Translations under genes and position numbers: made by a program
Notes under the pieces: model-generated
Told to the model about the DNA's origin: nothing
The model's database searches: none
Seen by the model: the letters and a program-made list of their open reading frames with translations, nothing else
In this document: piece after piece, positions 9,940-19,960 of the stretch
Position numbering within the stretch: position 1 is the stretch's first letter
Layout of the letters: each line of letters opens with the position of its first letter
Assembly: GCA_027013145.1 (NCBI GenBank)
Contig: JALUXX010000003.1
Coordinates: 46,525 to 110,524, forward strand
Reading direction: 5' to 3'
Length of the DNA: 64,000 nucleotides
DNA from: Gammaproteobacteria bacterium
Lineage (GTDB): Bacteria; Pseudomonadota; Gammaproteobacteria; 21-64-14

Positions 9940-12468
9940 TCAGGGTGCAGCCGCCGGCGGCACCTTCAGCGGCAGGGTCGCCGGCGGCAGACAGGTCTGA
10001 TCGTTGCAGGCTTGAACGCGCACGGACCCCCGGATGGTCACGGTCCGATCCAGGCGACCCGGAGGGAACACAGCGCGGATGCGGGCCACCCCTTCGTAGA
10101 CGAGCAGGCCCTGCCGCGCGAACGCGGGGGTGATGCGCACCGGTTTCGGGTACTGGACCCGTTTCGGCGTCACGCCCTCGAAACGCACCGACGTCGGGAT
10201 CAGATAGGAGAACGAAGCGGGGTTGGCGTTGACGTGGTAGCCCGGATCGATGTGCAAGGTCACCACGACCTCGGGGCGGCCGTCGATTACCTCCCGCACC
10301 GCCCCGGCACGTACGTGATCGGCGGTGCCGGGGACGCGAAACACGGGGCGGCGTGTCACCCGCGGCGCGGCGGGCGTCTGAGGCGCGACCCGTGCCGCGC
10401 GCGCCGGCGCCGCGGGCAGGGGATGTTCGGCGAGAAAGGCGACGAGGGAACCCCAGCCGGCCGGCCGGGCGGCGACCTCGCCGCTGATATGCCGGACCAC
10501 GCGTGCGGCCACGTCCGCGTAACGCGGCTCCCCGGTCAGGGTTCCCAGCCGTTGCAGCAGCATGACGGCCGCGGTCACGCCCGAGGGCCGGTTGTCGTCA
10601 CCGAGGTCGCGTGGTTCGATCAGCAGGTCCTTGTCGAACGGGGTCGTCGCCAGCGCGCCGTCCGCGCGCAGAAAGCGCCCGATGATGTCGTCGCCGAGCG
10701 CGCGGGCGCGTTTCAGCCAGACGGGGCTGTGCGTGGCACGGTACAGGTCGAGGAAGCCGTTCCCGAGGAGCGCATAGTCGTCGAGAAAACCCGGCGTGCG
10801 GGCCCGCCCCCGGTAGATCTCGTGCCTGAGGGTGCGCGTATGAGGATCGTAGGCCGTCTTCCAGATTCGCGCTGCGGTCCGGCTCGCCACGGTGAGGAAG
10901 CGCGGGTGGTTCAGATCCCCGGCAGCAAGGGTGAAGGCGCTGATGGCCAAGCCGTTGAGCCCGACGACGACCTTGCGGTCGATCGTGGGTCGCGGCCCCC
11001 GTTCACGCACGGCCAGGAGCTTGGCGCGCGCGGGGGCGAGCGCCGCCAGCATCGCCGTGACGTCCTTGTACCCTGCACGCTTCAGCGTGGCGGCGATCGG
11101 TATCCGCACACGCAACGCCGCCGGTTCCTGCCCGTTGAGTTCCTCCTCGGCGGTCGGATTGGCCAGCCGTGTCAGCCCGTAGATCTGGAAAAACCGCGCC
11201 GCACCCGTTTTCCCCAGCGCCGTGACGATCCGTTTGCGGGTCCAGACGTAGCCGCCGCCCTCGACGCCGTGGATCTGAGCGTCCTGCGCGATATAGAACC
11301 CGCCTTGGGGAGCGGCCATCTCGCGTTCGAGATAGCGGGCCGTGTCGAGGGCGACGGAGCGATACAGCCGGTCCCGCGTCACCGCATAGGCCTGCGCGTA
11401 GATCCCGAGCAGTTGCGCGTTGTCCGCGAGCATCTTTTCGAAATGGGGGATGGACCAGTCGCGGTCGATACTGTAGCGGTGGAATCCGCCGCCGATCTGA
11501 TCGTGGATGCCGCCGTAGGCCATGGCGTCGAGGGTGGCACGGAGCATCTTCATCGCCTCGGCGTTGCGGCCGTAGGTCGCGTCCACGAACCACAGGTGCA
11601 GCAGGGGTTCACGCGGGAACTTCATCTTGTTCGGGCCGTTCGGGATACCCCCGTATTTCCAGTCGAAACGCTCCTGCGTGGAGCGCTCGGCCGCGGCAAG
11701 CCAGTGCTGCGGCCGGACCGGCGCAGGGGCGACCCCGGCGCCGTTCAGATTTACTTCCTTCATTTGTGCGTAGACCCGGTTCGCCTTGGCGATGACGGCC
11801 GCACGATCGGTGGTCCATTGCTCGTGGATCATGCGCAGGATCGAGGGGAAGCCGGGCCGGCCGAATTCGTCGCTCTGCGGCGGAAAGTAGCTCCCGGAGA
11901 AGAACGGTTTGAGGTCGGGGGTGAGAAAGACGTTATTGGGCCATCCGCCCTGGCCGTTCATGATCTCGCTGGCCAGCATGTAGATCCGGTCGATGTCGGG
12001 TCGCTGCTCCCGGTCCACCACGACGTTGATGAACCAGCGGTTCATCAGCTTGGCGATCGCCGGGTTGGAGAACAGGTTGCGGTCGGCGACGTGGCACCAA
12101 TAGCAGGTGCTGTAGCCGATCGACAAAAAGATCGGCTTGTGTTCCTTACGCGCCCTGGCGATCGCCTCCGGTCCCCAGGGATACCAGTCCACGGGGTTGT
12201 GGGCGTGCAGCAGCAGATAGGGATCGTCGGAGTGAATGAGGCGGTTCGTGTGGAGCGGTTGCGGGGCCGCCGGTGCGGTGACCGGAAGACCGAAGGCCAG
12301 CGCGAGGGCCGCGGCGGCCGCCCACAGGAGGCCGCACGCCCGGCGGGTGCGCCCGGCGCCTGCGGGGGCGGATCCGGCCTCGCGACGGCAGCGGCCCGCG
12401 GCGGCCATTGTGGATGCGGGGTATCCGTATATCGGCGACGGGTGGTGCATGCTGATCAGACGGAACAT
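9940..12468 (-). CDS. Exported DUF255 (YyaL/SPATA20-like) thioredoxin-domain protein with C-terminal DsbD-alpha-like domain
   Basis: Large protein (842 codons from the first ATG; ATG at 12408 is an alternative). A hydrophobic signal segment rich in Ala/Leu lies near residues 43-68. It is followed by a DUF255 thioredoxin-like domain containing [10 protein letters not shown] and the active-site-like [11 protein letters not shown] near residue 117. An (alpha/alpha)6-like region then extends to about residue 650, as in YyaL proteins. The last ~125 residues resemble the periplasmic N-terminal domain of DsbD, with the cysteine pair CNDQTCLPP near 819. The combination suggests a periplasmic thiol-redox role, possibly with a carbohydrate-related fold. 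The substrate is unknown. Confidence 0.85.
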   Translation of the reverse strand: MFRLISMHHPSPIYGYPASTMAAAGRCRREAGSAPAGAGRTRRACGLLWAAAAALALAFGLPVTAPAAPQPLHTNRLIHSDDPYLLLHAHNPVDWYPWGPEAIARARKEHKPIFLSIGYSTCYWCHVADRNLFSNPAIAKLMNRWFINVVVDREQRPDIDRIYMLASEIMNGQGGWPNNVFLTPDLKPFFSGSYFPPQSDEFGRPGFPSILRMIHEQWTTDRAAVIAKANRVYAQMKEVNLNGAGVAPAPVRPQHWLAAAERSTQERFDWKYGGIPNGPNKMKFPREPLLHLWFVDATYGRNAEAMKMLRATLDAMAYGGIHDQIGGGFHRYSIDRDWSIPHFEKMLADNAQLLGIYAQAYAVTRDRLYRSVALDTARYLEREMAAPQGGFYIAQDAQIHGVEGGGYVWTRKRIVTALGKTGAARFFQIYGLTRLANPTAEEELNGQEPAALRVRIPIAATLKRAGYKDVTAMLAALAPARAKLLAVRERGPRPTIDRKVVVGLNGLAISAFTLAAGDLNHPRFLTVASRTAARIWKTAYDPHTRTLRHEIYRGRARTPGFLDDYALLGNGFLDLYRATHSPVWLKRARALGDDIIGRFLRADGALATTPFDKDLLIEPRDLGDDNRPSGVTAAVMLLQRLGTLTGEPRYADVAARVVRHISGEVAARPAGWGSLVAFLAEHPLPAAPARAARVAPQTPAAPRVTRRPVFRVPGTADHVRAGAVREVIDGRPEVVVTLHIDPGYHVNANPASFSYLIPTSVRFEGVTPKRVQYPKPVRITPAFARQGLLVYEGVARIRAVFPPGRLDRTVTIRGSVRVQACNDQTCLPPATLPLKVPPAAAP

Positions 12469-12546
12469 GACGCCGTTTTGTTCCGGCGCGCGTCCCGTGC
12501 CCGCCCGGTTTCGTGCTCCGGGCCTGCCCGGCGCGCGCGAATCCGT

Positions 12547-12552
12547 TACAAT
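12547..12552 (+). promoter_or_regulatory. Candidate -10 element for the fructokinase-sucrose operon
   Basis: TACAAT, 32 bases before the fructokinase ATG, in the only AT-rich patch of the divergent spacer. No convincing -35 hexamer is seen at the right distance, so this is tentative. Confidence 0.3.
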
Positions 12553-12584
12553 GGTAATCCATTCATACGCACAGGGATTCGGTC

Positions 12585-13484
12585 ATGCCGGGCCTGAACG
12601 GACGACCCGTGGTCTTCGGGGAGGTGCTGTTCGACTGCTTCGAGGATGGAAGCGCGGTGCTCGGGGGGGCCCCGTTCAACGTCGCTTGGCACCTGGCCGG
12701 TTTCGGGCTCGACCCCCTGTTCGTCAGCCGGATCGGCAGCGACGAACACGGGGAACGCGTCCTGTCGACCATGGGCGAGTGGGGAATGGACGTCGCCGCG
12801 GTGCAGCGCGACGCCGTCCACCCCACGGGATCGGTACAGGTGGCGCTGGTCGACGGACAGCCGGAGTATCGTATCCTCCCGGATCAGGCCTATGACTACA
12901 TCGGCGTCGAAGGGGCGGTCGCTGCGATGCGCGCGGCCGCGCCGGCGCTGCTCTATCACGGGAGCCTGATCGCTCGCAGCCGCGGCTCGCGCCAGGCCCT
13001 GGAGGCGCTACGCGCCGAGCGTCCCGCGACATTCGTCGACATCAACCTCCGGGCCCCCTGGTGGACGCCGGAGGGGGTCGACGGCCTGCTTCGGGGTGCG
13101 CGCTGGATCAAGCTCAACGAGGGCGAACTGGCGCAGTTGGCGGCAGGGGCGTCCGCGCCGGCCGAAGACGCCCGCCGCCTCTGCGGGCGCTACGGTTGCG
13201 ACCTCCTGATCGTGACCCAGGGGGAGGACGGGGGGTTCTTCGTCGGCGCTCCGGGGCAGGGGCGGATCCCCGCCGCCGCCGTCCCGGCGTTCGTCGACAG
13301 CGTCGGTGCCGGGGACGCCTTCAGCGCCGTGACGATCCTGGGCCTGCTCCGGGGCTGGACGCTCGTGGACACCCTCGAGCGAGCCGCCCGGTTCGCCGCC
13401 CGGATCTGCGGAATCCGGGGCGCGACCACCCGCGAGCGGGGGCTCTACGACGAGTCTCTGCGCGCATGGGAATCGGCCGGATGA
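12585..13484 (+). CDS. PfkB-family sugar kinase, probable fructokinase
   Basis: Ribokinase-fold kinase of 299 residues that would phosphorylate fructose with ATP. The N-terminal substrate region has GAPFNVAWHLAGFG, and the C-terminal PfkB signature with catalytic Asp is DSVGAGDAF near residue 237. The ATG at 12585 is the only sensible start, directly before the conserved GEVLFDCF block. The stop overlaps the next start (ATGA at 13481-13484), so translation is coupled to sucrose-phosphate synthase. Context assigns the substrate: sucrose synthase downstream produces or consumes fructose, and fructokinase returns it to fructose-6-phosphate. Confidence 0.92.
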   Translation: MPGLNGRPVVFGEVLFDCFEDGSAVLGGAPFNVAWHLAGFGLDPLFVSRIGSDEHGERVLSTMGEWGMDVAAVQRDAVHPTGSVQVALVDGQPEYRILPDQAYDYIGVEGAVAAMRAAAPALLYHGSLIARSRGSRQALEALRAERPATFVDINLRAPWWTPEGVDGLLRGARWIKLNEGELAQLAAGASAPAEDARRLCGRYGCDLLIVTQGEDGGFFVGAPGQGRIPAAAVPAFVDSVGAGDAFSAVTILGLLRGWTLVDTLERAARFAARICGIRGATTRERGLYDESLRAWESAG

Positions 13485-15643
13485 TGAGCGCGACCGGCGA
13501 TCTCTATATCGTCCTCATCAGCGTCCACGGACTGATCCGCGGAGAGAACCTCGAACTCGGCCGCGACGCGGATACCGGCGGGCAGGTCAAATACGTGGTC
13601 GAGCTCGCGCGTGCCCTGGCGGCCCATCCGGAGGTCGGTCGCGTGGACCTGGTCACCCGGCAGGTGATCGACCCCAAGGTGTCGGCGGATTACGCGCGGC
13701 CCGAAGAACCCATCGCCCCCAACGCCCGTATCGTGCGGCTGCCGTTCGGCCCACGCCGCTACCTGCGCAAGGAGGTGCTGTGGTCCTACCTCGATGCGAT
13801 GGTGGACCACATGGTGCAATACGTGCGCCGCGTCGGCCGCATCCCGGACGTGATCCATACCCACTACGCCGATGCCGGCTATGTGGGGGCGCCGGTGGCG
13901 AGTCTCCTCGGCGTTCCGCTGGTGCACACGGGGCACTCGCTCGGGAGGGTGAAGCGCCTGCGGCTGCTCGAGAAGGGCATGAAAGAAGTGGCGATCGAGT
14001 CACAATACAACATCGCCCAGCGCATCGAGGCCGAGGAGATCGCGCTCGATACCGCCTCGCTGGTCATCGCCAGTACCCGTCAGGAGGTCGAGGAGCAGTA
14101 CAGCCTCTACGACAATTATCAACCCGGGCGGATGGCCGTCATCGCCCCCGGCGTGGATCTGGGTCGTTTCCGTCCGCCCCGCCCCGGCGAGCCCGAGCCA
14201 CCGATCGCCGGCGAGCTCCGACGTTTCCTGCGCGAGCCCGGCCGCCCCATGGTGCTGGCGCTCTCGCGTGCCGACGAACGCAAGAACATCGCCACGCTGG
14301 TTCGCGCCTTCGGAGAACAACCGCGGTTGCGTGAAATCGCGAACCTGGTGATCGTGGCCGGCAACCGGGATGACATCGCGGCCATGGAGCGCGGTCCGCG
14401 CGAGGTGCTCACCTCGGTGCTGCTCTCGGTCGACCGCCACGACCTCTACGGATGCGCCGCCTACCCGAAACATCACCAGGCCGACGACGTGCCCGATCTA
14501 TACCGCTTGGCGGCGGCGACCCGGGGCGTGTTCGTCAATCCCGCGCTCACCGAACCGTTCGGGCTCACGCTGATCGAGGCGGCCGCGTCAGGCCTGCCGG
14601 TCATAGCGACCGAAGACGGCGGCCCGCGCGACATCGTCGGTGCCTGCCGCAACGGGCTGCTGATCGATCCCCTGGACGTCGGGGAAATGGGGACGTCGAT
14701 CTACGCGGCGTTGACGGATGACGGGCGCTGGAACGAGTGGTCCGGGAACGGAGTGCGCGGCGCACACGAACACTTTTCCTGGCGCAGCCATGTACAGCGC
14801 TATCTGAGCGAGGTCCGGCGTATTCTCGGCCGGCGCTCGCGAACCCCCGCATTGAGTCCGGTCAAGAGCCGGTTGCCGACGGTCGACCGCCTGTTGGTGT
14901 GTGATGTCGACGACACCCTGACGGGGGATACCGAGGCGGTGCATGCGTTGATGACGCGCCTCAAGGGCGCCGGCGAGCGGGTCGGGTTCGGCGTGGCGAC
15001 CGGGCGCACGTTGGAGACCACGCTCGCCGTACTGCGGGAGCTGAGCGTTCCCGTCCCGGACCTCCTGATCACTTCGGTCGGGACCGAGATCTATTACGGC
15101 AACGGTCTGGTCGAAGACCAAGGCTGGCGCCGACACATCGACTACCGCTGGGGGCCGGAACGCCTGAGCGCGGCGCTCGCGGAGCTTCCGGGGCTGCGCC
15201 TGCAGCCGGACGACACCCAGCGACCCTACAAGATCAGCTACTTCGTGGATACCCGCAAGGCCCCGTCGATCCGCGAGATCGTGCGTCACCTGCGCAAATG
15301 CGATCTGCAATGCAACGTAATCTTTTCGCACGGCATGTTTCTTGACGTGCTGCCGATCCGCGCGTCCAAGGGGCTGGCCCTGCGCTATCTGGCGTGGAAA
15401 TGGGGACTACCGCTCGACCACGTGCTCGTTGCGGGGCAGTCGGGCAACGACCGAGAGATGCTGCTCGGCAATACGCTGGGCGTCGTCGTCGGAAATTACA
15501 GTCCGGAGTTGAAGCGGCTGCGCGGCAAGCCGCGGATCTACTTCGCCTCCGGGCATCACGCCTGGGGAATCATCGAGGCGTTGGACCACTACGACTTCCT
15601 GGGCGCAATCCATATTCCTGATGAGGAGACGGTAGAGGCGTGA
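13481..15643 (+). CDS. Bidomain sucrose-phosphate synthase / sucrose-phosphate phosphatase
   Basis: Makes sucrose-6-phosphate from UDP-glucose and fructose-6-phosphate and probably dephosphorylates it; 720 residues. The GT-B domain (about 1-450) has [14 protein letters not shown] near residue 31 and the E-x7-E motif [19 protein letters not shown] near 350. The C-terminal HAD phosphatase domain starts at [11 protein letters not shown] near 474 and keeps the later [10 protein letters not shown] motif, so both activities look intact. ATGs at 13481 and 13484 are both possible; the first overlaps the fructokinase stop. The end overlaps the sucrose synthase GTG by four bases. Confidence 0.93.
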   Translation: MMSATGDLYIVLISVHGLIRGENLELGRDADTGGQVKYVVELARALAAHPEVGRVDLVTRQVIDPKVSADYARPEEPIAPNARIVRLPFGPRRYLRKEVLWSYLDAMVDHMVQYVRRVGRIPDVIHTHYADAGYVGAPVASLLGVPLVHTGHSLGRVKRLRLLEKGMKEVAIESQYNIAQRIEAEEIALDTASLVIASTRQEVEEQYSLYDNYQPGRMAVIAPGVDLGRFRPPRPGEPEPPIAGELRRFLREPGRPMVLALSRADERKNIATLVRAFGEQPRLREIANLVIVAGNRDDIAAMERGPREVLTSVLLSVDRHDLYGCAAYPKHHQADDVPDLYRLAAATRGVFVNPALTEPFGLTLIEAAASGLPVIATEDGGPRDIVGACRNGLLIDPLDVGEMGTSIYAALTDDGRWNEWSGNGVRGAHEHFSWRSHVQRYLSEVRRILGRRSRTPALSPVKSRLPTVDRLLVCDVDDTLTGDTEAVHALMTRLKGAGERVGFGVATGRTLETTLAVLRELSVPVPDLLITSVGTEIYYGNGLVEDQGWRRHIDYRWGPERLSAALAELPGLRLQPDDTQRPYKISYFVDTRKAPSIREIVRHLRKCDLQCNVIFSHGMFLDVLPIRASKGLALRYLAWKWGLPLDHVLVAGQSGNDREMLLGNTLGVVVGNYSPELKRLRGKPRIYFASGHHAWGIIEALDHYDFLGAIHIPDEETVEA

Positions 15644-18033
15644 TCGAGACAATCGACGAACTGTTGCGCGAGCGGCGCGAGTCGCTGTTCATGCTGCTGC
15701 ACCGCTATCTGGGCCTGGGGCGGCCGTTTCTCCTCTACTCGGACCTGTGGGACGAGTTCCGCACGTTCTGCGAGTCGGAGGAAGGGCGGCCCATGTGCGA
15801 CAGCGGTCTGGCGCGGATCATCGGCGCCGCGCAGGAGGCGGCGCTCGAGGCCCCGTGGTTCTACCTCGCCGTGCGCCCCGGCGTGGCCCGCTGGATCTAC
15901 CTGCGGTTCCACGTCGATGCGATGGAGTATCAGGAAATCAGCGCCGGGGAGTTCCTCACCTTCAAGGAACGTCTGGCGACCGGCCGTGCCTTCGCGGATC
16001 CGTGGGCGCTGGAGATCGACCTCGGTCCGTTCGGCCGCGAATTTCCAAAGCTCAAGGAGTCGCGCTCGATCGGCCGCGGCGTGGAGTTTCTCAACCGTCG
16101 CCTCTCGAGCCAGCTCTTCCAGGAGCTGGGCAAAGGGGACCAGCGACTCCTCGATTTCCTGCGCGTGCACCAGGTGCGTGGGCGTCAGCTCATGCTCAAC
16201 GGGCTGATCCGCGACGTGCCGCAACTGCGCCAGGCCCTACGCCGGGCCGAAGACTACCTCTCCACCCAGCCGCCCGACGCCGGCTGGGACCGCGTGGGTC
16301 CGACGCTGCACAGTCTGGGCTTCGAGCCGGGGTGGGGGCGGGACGCCGAGCGCATGCGCGAAATGCTGAACCTCCTGACCGATATTCTCGAGGCGCCCGA
16401 ACCCGGAACCCTCGAACGCTTTCTCGGGCGTGTGCCGATGATCTTCAGCATCGCCATCCTCTCCCCGCACGGCTTCTTCGGACAGTCGAAGGTGCTCGGG
16501 CTGCCGGACACCGGTGGGCAGGTCGTCTATATCCTCGACCAGGTCCGCGCCCTGGAGAAGGAGATGCGTCGCCGGATCTCCGAGCAGGGACTCGATATCG
16601 AGCCGCAGATCGTGGTGGTCACGCGGCTCATCCCCGAGGCGCGCGGGACCAGTTGCGACGAGCGCATCGAACATATCATCGGCACCGAGCACGCCCGCAT
16701 CCTGCGCGTGCCCTTCCGCGGACCGGACGGAAACGTGCTGCCGCAGTGGATTTCGCGGTTCGAGGTGTGGCCGTATCTGGAAGAGTTCGCGATGGAGACC
16801 GAGACGGAACTCCTGGCGGAACTCGGCGGGCGCCCGGACCTGATTGTCGGCAACTATTCCGACGGAAACCTCGTGGCCACGCTGCTCGCCCAGCGGCTCC
16901 ATGTCACGCAGTGCAACATCGCCCACGCGCTGGAGAAGTCGAAGTACCTGTACTCGGATTTGTACTGGCAGCAGAACGAGAGTCAATATCACTTTTCGTG
17001 CCAGTTCACCGCGGACCTCATCGCGATGAATGCGGCGGACTTCATCATCGCCAGCACCTACCAGGAGATCGCGGGGCGCGAGGACGGGCAGGGGCAGTAC
17101 GAAAGCTATTCGGCGTTCACCATGCCGGGACTCTATCGCGTCGTCAACGGCATCGATCTGTACGACCCGAAGTTCAACATCGTCTCGCCGGGCGCCGATG
17201 CCGGCGTCTACTTTCCGTACTCCGAGCAGGACCGCCGCCTCACCGGCCTGCACGGGGAGATCGAGGAGCTGATCTTCGGCGGGCCGCGCCCGGACGCCCG
17301 CGGCGTACTAGCCGATCGGGACAAGCCGCTCCTGTTCACTATGGCGCGGCTCGATCGCATCAAGAACATCGCCGGTCTGATCGACTGGTACGGCAGCGAC
17401 CCGGCGTTACGCGAGGCCGCCAACCTCGTGGTCGTCGCCGGGCACGTCGACGCCGCGCAGTCCGAGGACCGTGAGGAGCAGGAGCAGATCGCGCGGGTGC
17501 ACGAATTGATCACCCGTCACGGACTCGAATCCCAGGTGCGCTGGCTCGGTGTGCACCTGGAGAAGAACCTCTCCGGGGAGTTCTACCGCTATATCGCCGA
17601 CCGTCACGGCGCCTTCGTGCAGCCAGCGCTGTTCGAGGCCTTCGGGCTCACCGTGATCGAGGCGATGACCTCCGGCCTGCCCACCTTCGCCACCCGCTAC
17701 GGCGGCCCGCTTGAGATCATCGAGCACGGCCGTTCCGGCTTTCACATCGATCCCAACCACGGGGAGGAGGCGAGCCGGACGATGGTGGATTTCTTTGCGC
17801 GCTGCGCGCAGGAACCCGGCTACTGGGAGAAGATCTCCGACGGCGCCGTCGCGCGGGTCCGGAGTCGCTACACCTGGGAACTCTATGCCGAGCGGATGAT
17901 GACTCTCTCGCGCATCTACGGATTCTGGAAGTACGTCACCAATCTGGAACGCGACGAGGTGCGACGCTACCTCGAGATGTTCTACACGCTGCAGCTTCGC
18001 CCGCTTGCGCACGCCGTGCTGCCGCCGGATTGA
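15640..18033 (+). CDS. Sucrose synthase
   Basis: Reversible sucrose cleavage/synthesis with a nucleoside diphosphate; 797 residues, the usual length. An N-terminal regulatory region (about 1-270) precedes the GT-B domains. Motifs include [19 protein letters not shown] near 288, the nucleotide-binding [13 protein letters not shown] near 567 and the E-x7-E motif [18 protein letters not shown] near 665. Start is GTG at 15640, overlapping the preceding stop as GTGA. With the two upstream genes it forms a complete sucrose cycle of the kind known in acidithiobacilli, nitrosomonads and methanotrophs. The likely physiological role is osmolyte turnover or shuttling of glycogen carbon. Confidence 0.96.
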   Translation: MIETIDELLRERRESLFMLLHRYLGLGRPFLLYSDLWDEFRTFCESEEGRPMCDSGLARIIGAAQEAALEAPWFYLAVRPGVARWIYLRFHVDAMEYQEISAGEFLTFKERLATGRAFADPWALEIDLGPFGREFPKLKESRSIGRGVEFLNRRLSSQLFQELGKGDQRLLDFLRVHQVRGRQLMLNGLIRDVPQLRQALRRAEDYLSTQPPDAGWDRVGPTLHSLGFEPGWGRDAERMREMLNLLTDILEAPEPGTLERFLGRVPMIFSIAILSPHGFFGQSKVLGLPDTGGQVVYILDQVRALEKEMRRRISEQGLDIEPQIVVVTRLIPEARGTSCDERIEHIIGTEHARILRVPFRGPDGNVLPQWISRFEVWPYLEEFAMETETELLAELGGRPDLIVGNYSDGNLVATLLAQRLHVTQCNIAHALEKSKYLYSDLYWQQNESQYHFSCQFTADLIAMNAADFIIASTYQEIAGREDGQGQYESYSAFTMPGLYRVVNGIDLYDPKFNIVSPGADAGVYFPYSEQDRRLTGLHGEIEELIFGGPRPDARGVLADRDKPLLFTMARLDRIKNIAGLIDWYGSDPALREAANLVVVAGHVDAAQSEDREEQEQIARVHELITRHGLESQVRWLGVHLEKNLSGEFYRYIADRHGAFVQPALFEAFGLTVIEAMTSGLPTFATRYGGPLEIIEHGRSGFHIDPNHGEEASRTMVDFFARCAQEPGYWEKISDGAVARVRSRYTWELYAERMMTLSRIYGFWKYVTNLERDEVRRYLEMFYTLQLRPLAHAVLPPD

Positions 18034-18121
18034 TCGGGGCGGCGGGGATGCCCCCCGCCGCGTTGGGGCGCAACGTCGAGGCGGGATCGAAGCGCAAGGG
18101 GTTGCAGGAGGCGGGACGGCG

Positions 18122-18958
18122 GTGGTCGACTACTACAGCATCCGCCGGGTGAATCCCTATCTCGGCGTCCTTCAGGTGGTCGACACCGGCGAGGCGCGGG
18201 CGTATTCCGGCAACGGCCGGCGCTGGCAGGTGCGCAAGATCGAGAGTCCCGGCGCTGCGACGGAGCGGAGCGAATGGCAGGAGACCGGCGCGCCGCGCCT
18301 CGTCGACCCGCCCGTCGACATGCTCGCGGCGCTGGAACGCCGCCCGCGCGTCCCCTTCGCGCCCGGCGACCGATACGAGTTGTGGTTGCTGCGCCGCGAC
18401 GCGCTCACGCCGCTCGCGCTGTTGCGTACCTGCCGCTGGGCGCGGGAGATGGAGCCGGTCCGCGATCCCACCTGGCGTTCGTTCCTCCCAGGCTCCGGCG
18501 GCTTCCGGATCGCGTCCCTGCCCCAAGACCTCGCCCCGGAGCGCCACCGCGACGCGCTCGAACGGCAGGTGAACCTCGCCGCCCGTCCGCGGCCGGTGGC
18601 CCAGTGGTTCGAGCGCCACGCCGACGGCGGCGGTACAGGTCTGGCGGGCATGCGCGTGGACGACGGCCTGAACGGGCGGCGGCTCGGCGCCGAGGCCTTT
18701 CCGGAACTGCTCGTCGACGAGCGCTGGGACAGCGCGCGCGAGACCGCCGTCGTCATGGCCTACCACGATTGGAATGCCGCCGCCTTGCTCGCGCACCAGA
18801 ACCTGTGCCGCGGTACCCGGGTGCGCCTCGAGTCCGCCGCCCGCCGCCGTCCCGCGCCGCTGCTCGACACCTACCCCCTGATCCCTGAAGTCCTGGACCC
18901 CGAGGCCATGAAGGTCGCCCTCGTCACGGCCCGCCTGTCGCGGGGACAGTATACTTAA
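18122..18958 (+). CDS. Conserved-looking hypothetical protein ending inside a repeat element
   Basis: 278-residue soluble protein with no recognised domain. The start GTG at 18122 (MVDYYSIRRVNPYLGVLQVV) is chosen because upstream codons are low complexity and a GGAGG lies 14 bases before; the spacing is long, so the start is uncertain. The protein is rich in Arg, Trp and Pro, with no signal peptide or membrane segment. It begins 88 bases after sucrose synthase and might be part of that transcript. Its last residues (RGQYT) and TAA stop are supplied by a GGGGACAGTATA inverted-repeat element that begins at 18942, so the native C-terminus may have been altered. Confidence 0.65.
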   Translation: MVDYYSIRRVNPYLGVLQVVDTGEARAYSGNGRRWQVRKIESPGAATERSEWQETGAPRLVDPPVDMLAALERRPRVPFAPGDRYELWLLRRDALTPLALLRTCRWAREMEPVRDPTWRSFLPGSGGFRIASLPQDLAPERHRDALERQVNLAARPRPVAQWFERHADGGGTGLAGMRVDDGLNGRRLGAEAFPELLVDERWDSARETAVVMAYHDWNAAALLAHQNLCRGTRVRLESAARRRPAPLLDTYPLIPEVLDPEAMKVALVTARLSRGQYT

Positions 18959-19077
18959 TTCGCGCCTGCCGCTTAGGCGCCGGCGATGCTACCCCGGCCG
19001 GCCTCTCCCTGGACGACTGCCAGTACCGGCGATGATGCCGTGGGCGGGTGACGGTCGCCAATAGATATACTGTCCCC
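18942..19077. mobile_element. MITE-like element, family P copy A (136 bases)
   Basis: Bounded by GGGGACAGTATA and its inverted copy TATACTGTCCCC. The ends and adjoining interior match copy B at 19829 (CGCGCCTGCC near the left, ACGGTCGC-AATAGATATACTGTCCCC at the right) while the middle differs. It encodes no protein. Its left end supplies the stop codon of the preceding gene. The end sequences resemble those of REP elements moved by Y1 (RAYT-type) transposases. Confidence 0.75.
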
Positions 19078-19099
19078 GAGTTTCAAGGAGGGCGAGGCG

Positions 19100-19480
19100 G
19101 TGACCTTGACTACAATTATCCTGCTGGTACTGGCGTTGTACCTGGTGCAACTCTTTCTGCAGGAAACATCGCGATTCGGGTGGAATTTTCGGGGTATCGT
19201 GGGAAATCGTGACAAACTACCGGAGATGTCGATTGTTGCGGGGCGCCTGGATCGAGCGAAGAACAACATGTTGGAGGCCCTGCCGATGTTTCTCGGCGTG
19301 GCGCTGCTGGCGGTGGCAAAGGGACGCGAAACGTCGGTGGTGGTCCACGCGGCGGCGGTCTTTCTTGTTGCCCGCATACTCTACGTGCCGGCATACGTGA
19401 GCGGTGTTCTCCTGATTCGATCGATCGTGTGGCTGGTGGGAGTCGCTAGCGTCGTTGTCATGGCCCTGTCGCTCCTATAG
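19100..19480 (+). CDS. MAPEG-family small membrane protein
   Basis: 126-residue protein with about four hydrophobic segments. It fits the MAPEG family (eicosanoid/glutathione-related membrane proteins, bacterial branch): an N-terminal transmembrane helix, then NRDKLPEMSIVAGRLDRAKNNMLEALPMF, which is the family's charged loop and second helix. GTG at 19100 is chosen because AAGGAGGG lies 8-15 bases upstream. The substrate is unknown; bacterial MAPEG proteins can bind glutathione. Base composition is clearly less GC-rich than neighbouring genes. The gene sits between two family P elements, which suggests acquisition. Confidence 0.82.
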   Translation: MTLTTIILLVLALYLVQLFLQETSRFGWNFRGIVGNRDKLPEMSIVAGRLDRAKNNMLEALPMFLGVALLAVAKGRETSVVVHAAAVFLVARILYVPAYVSGVLLIRSIVWLVGVASVVVMALSLL

Positions 19481-19584
19481 GAAACGCGGAACCACCGGCG
19501 CAGAGTCTGTGCTGGTCGGCGCTGCGTCGCCCCTGTACCCGGAGGCGGCGCCAAGCGCTTTCTGTTGCGGAAATGGAGGAGAGC

Positions 19585-19821
19585 ATGAAGACAATGCGCT
19601 GTAAACAACTCGGGGGCGCCTGCGAGAAGAGATTTCGCGCAACATCCTTCGACGAAATCTCTGCGATGAGCAGACAGCATGCCATGGAGATGATTCAGAA
19701 GAAGGACGCCGCGCATCTTCGGGCCATGGGAAAGATGCAGGAGCTGATGCAGGACCCGGATGCGATGAAGCGGTGGATGGAGGACAGACGGAGGGAATTC
19801 GACACGCTGCCGGACGACTAG
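19585..19821 (+). CDS. Small DUF1059-like conserved protein
   Basis: 78-residue soluble protein starting MKTMRCKQLGGACEKRFRA. The form resembles small DUF1059-type proteins: a Cys-x-x-x-Gly-Gly-x-Cys start, then a helical, Met- and charge-rich region (MEMIQKKDAAHLRAMGKMQEL). ATG at 19585 is preferred over ATG at 19573 because GGAGGAG lies at ideal spacing before it. Two cysteines could bind a metal, but function is unknown. It lies 8 bases before family P copy B. Lower GC than its neighbours. Confidence 0.7.
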   Translation: MKTMRCKQLGGACEKRFRATSFDEISAMSRQHAMEMIQKKDAAHLRAMGKMQELMQDPDAMKRWMEDRRREFDTLPDD

Positions 19822-19828
19822 AAATTGC

Positions 19829-19960
19829 GGGGACAGTATACCTGATCCGCGCCTGCCTGCTCTGCGACGACGGCTACGGGCGGACTTTACTCATCGTGCC
19901 GACGCCGGCAGGGTGCGATGCTGTGAGGGGGTCACGGTCGCAAATAGATATACTGTCCCC
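19829..19960. mobile_element. MITE-like element, family P copy B (132 bases)
   Basis: Same ends as copy A (GGGGACAGTATA / TATACTGTCCCC) and related interior flanks. Its right end abuts the stop codon of trpE on the opposite strand at 19961. No coding sequence. It lies in the same orientation as copy A, 751 bases of small-gene sequence apart. Confidence 0.75.

Noticed and set aside
9850..12597. Long plus-strand open frame opposite the DUF255 gene
   Set aside because: Antisense frame caused by high GC at third codon positions. The minus strand encodes recognisable domains.
13061..13480. N-terminal extension of sucrose-phosphate synthase
   Set aside because: The open frame overlaps fructokinase in another frame and is low complexity; the family start is at the ATG pair 13481/13484.
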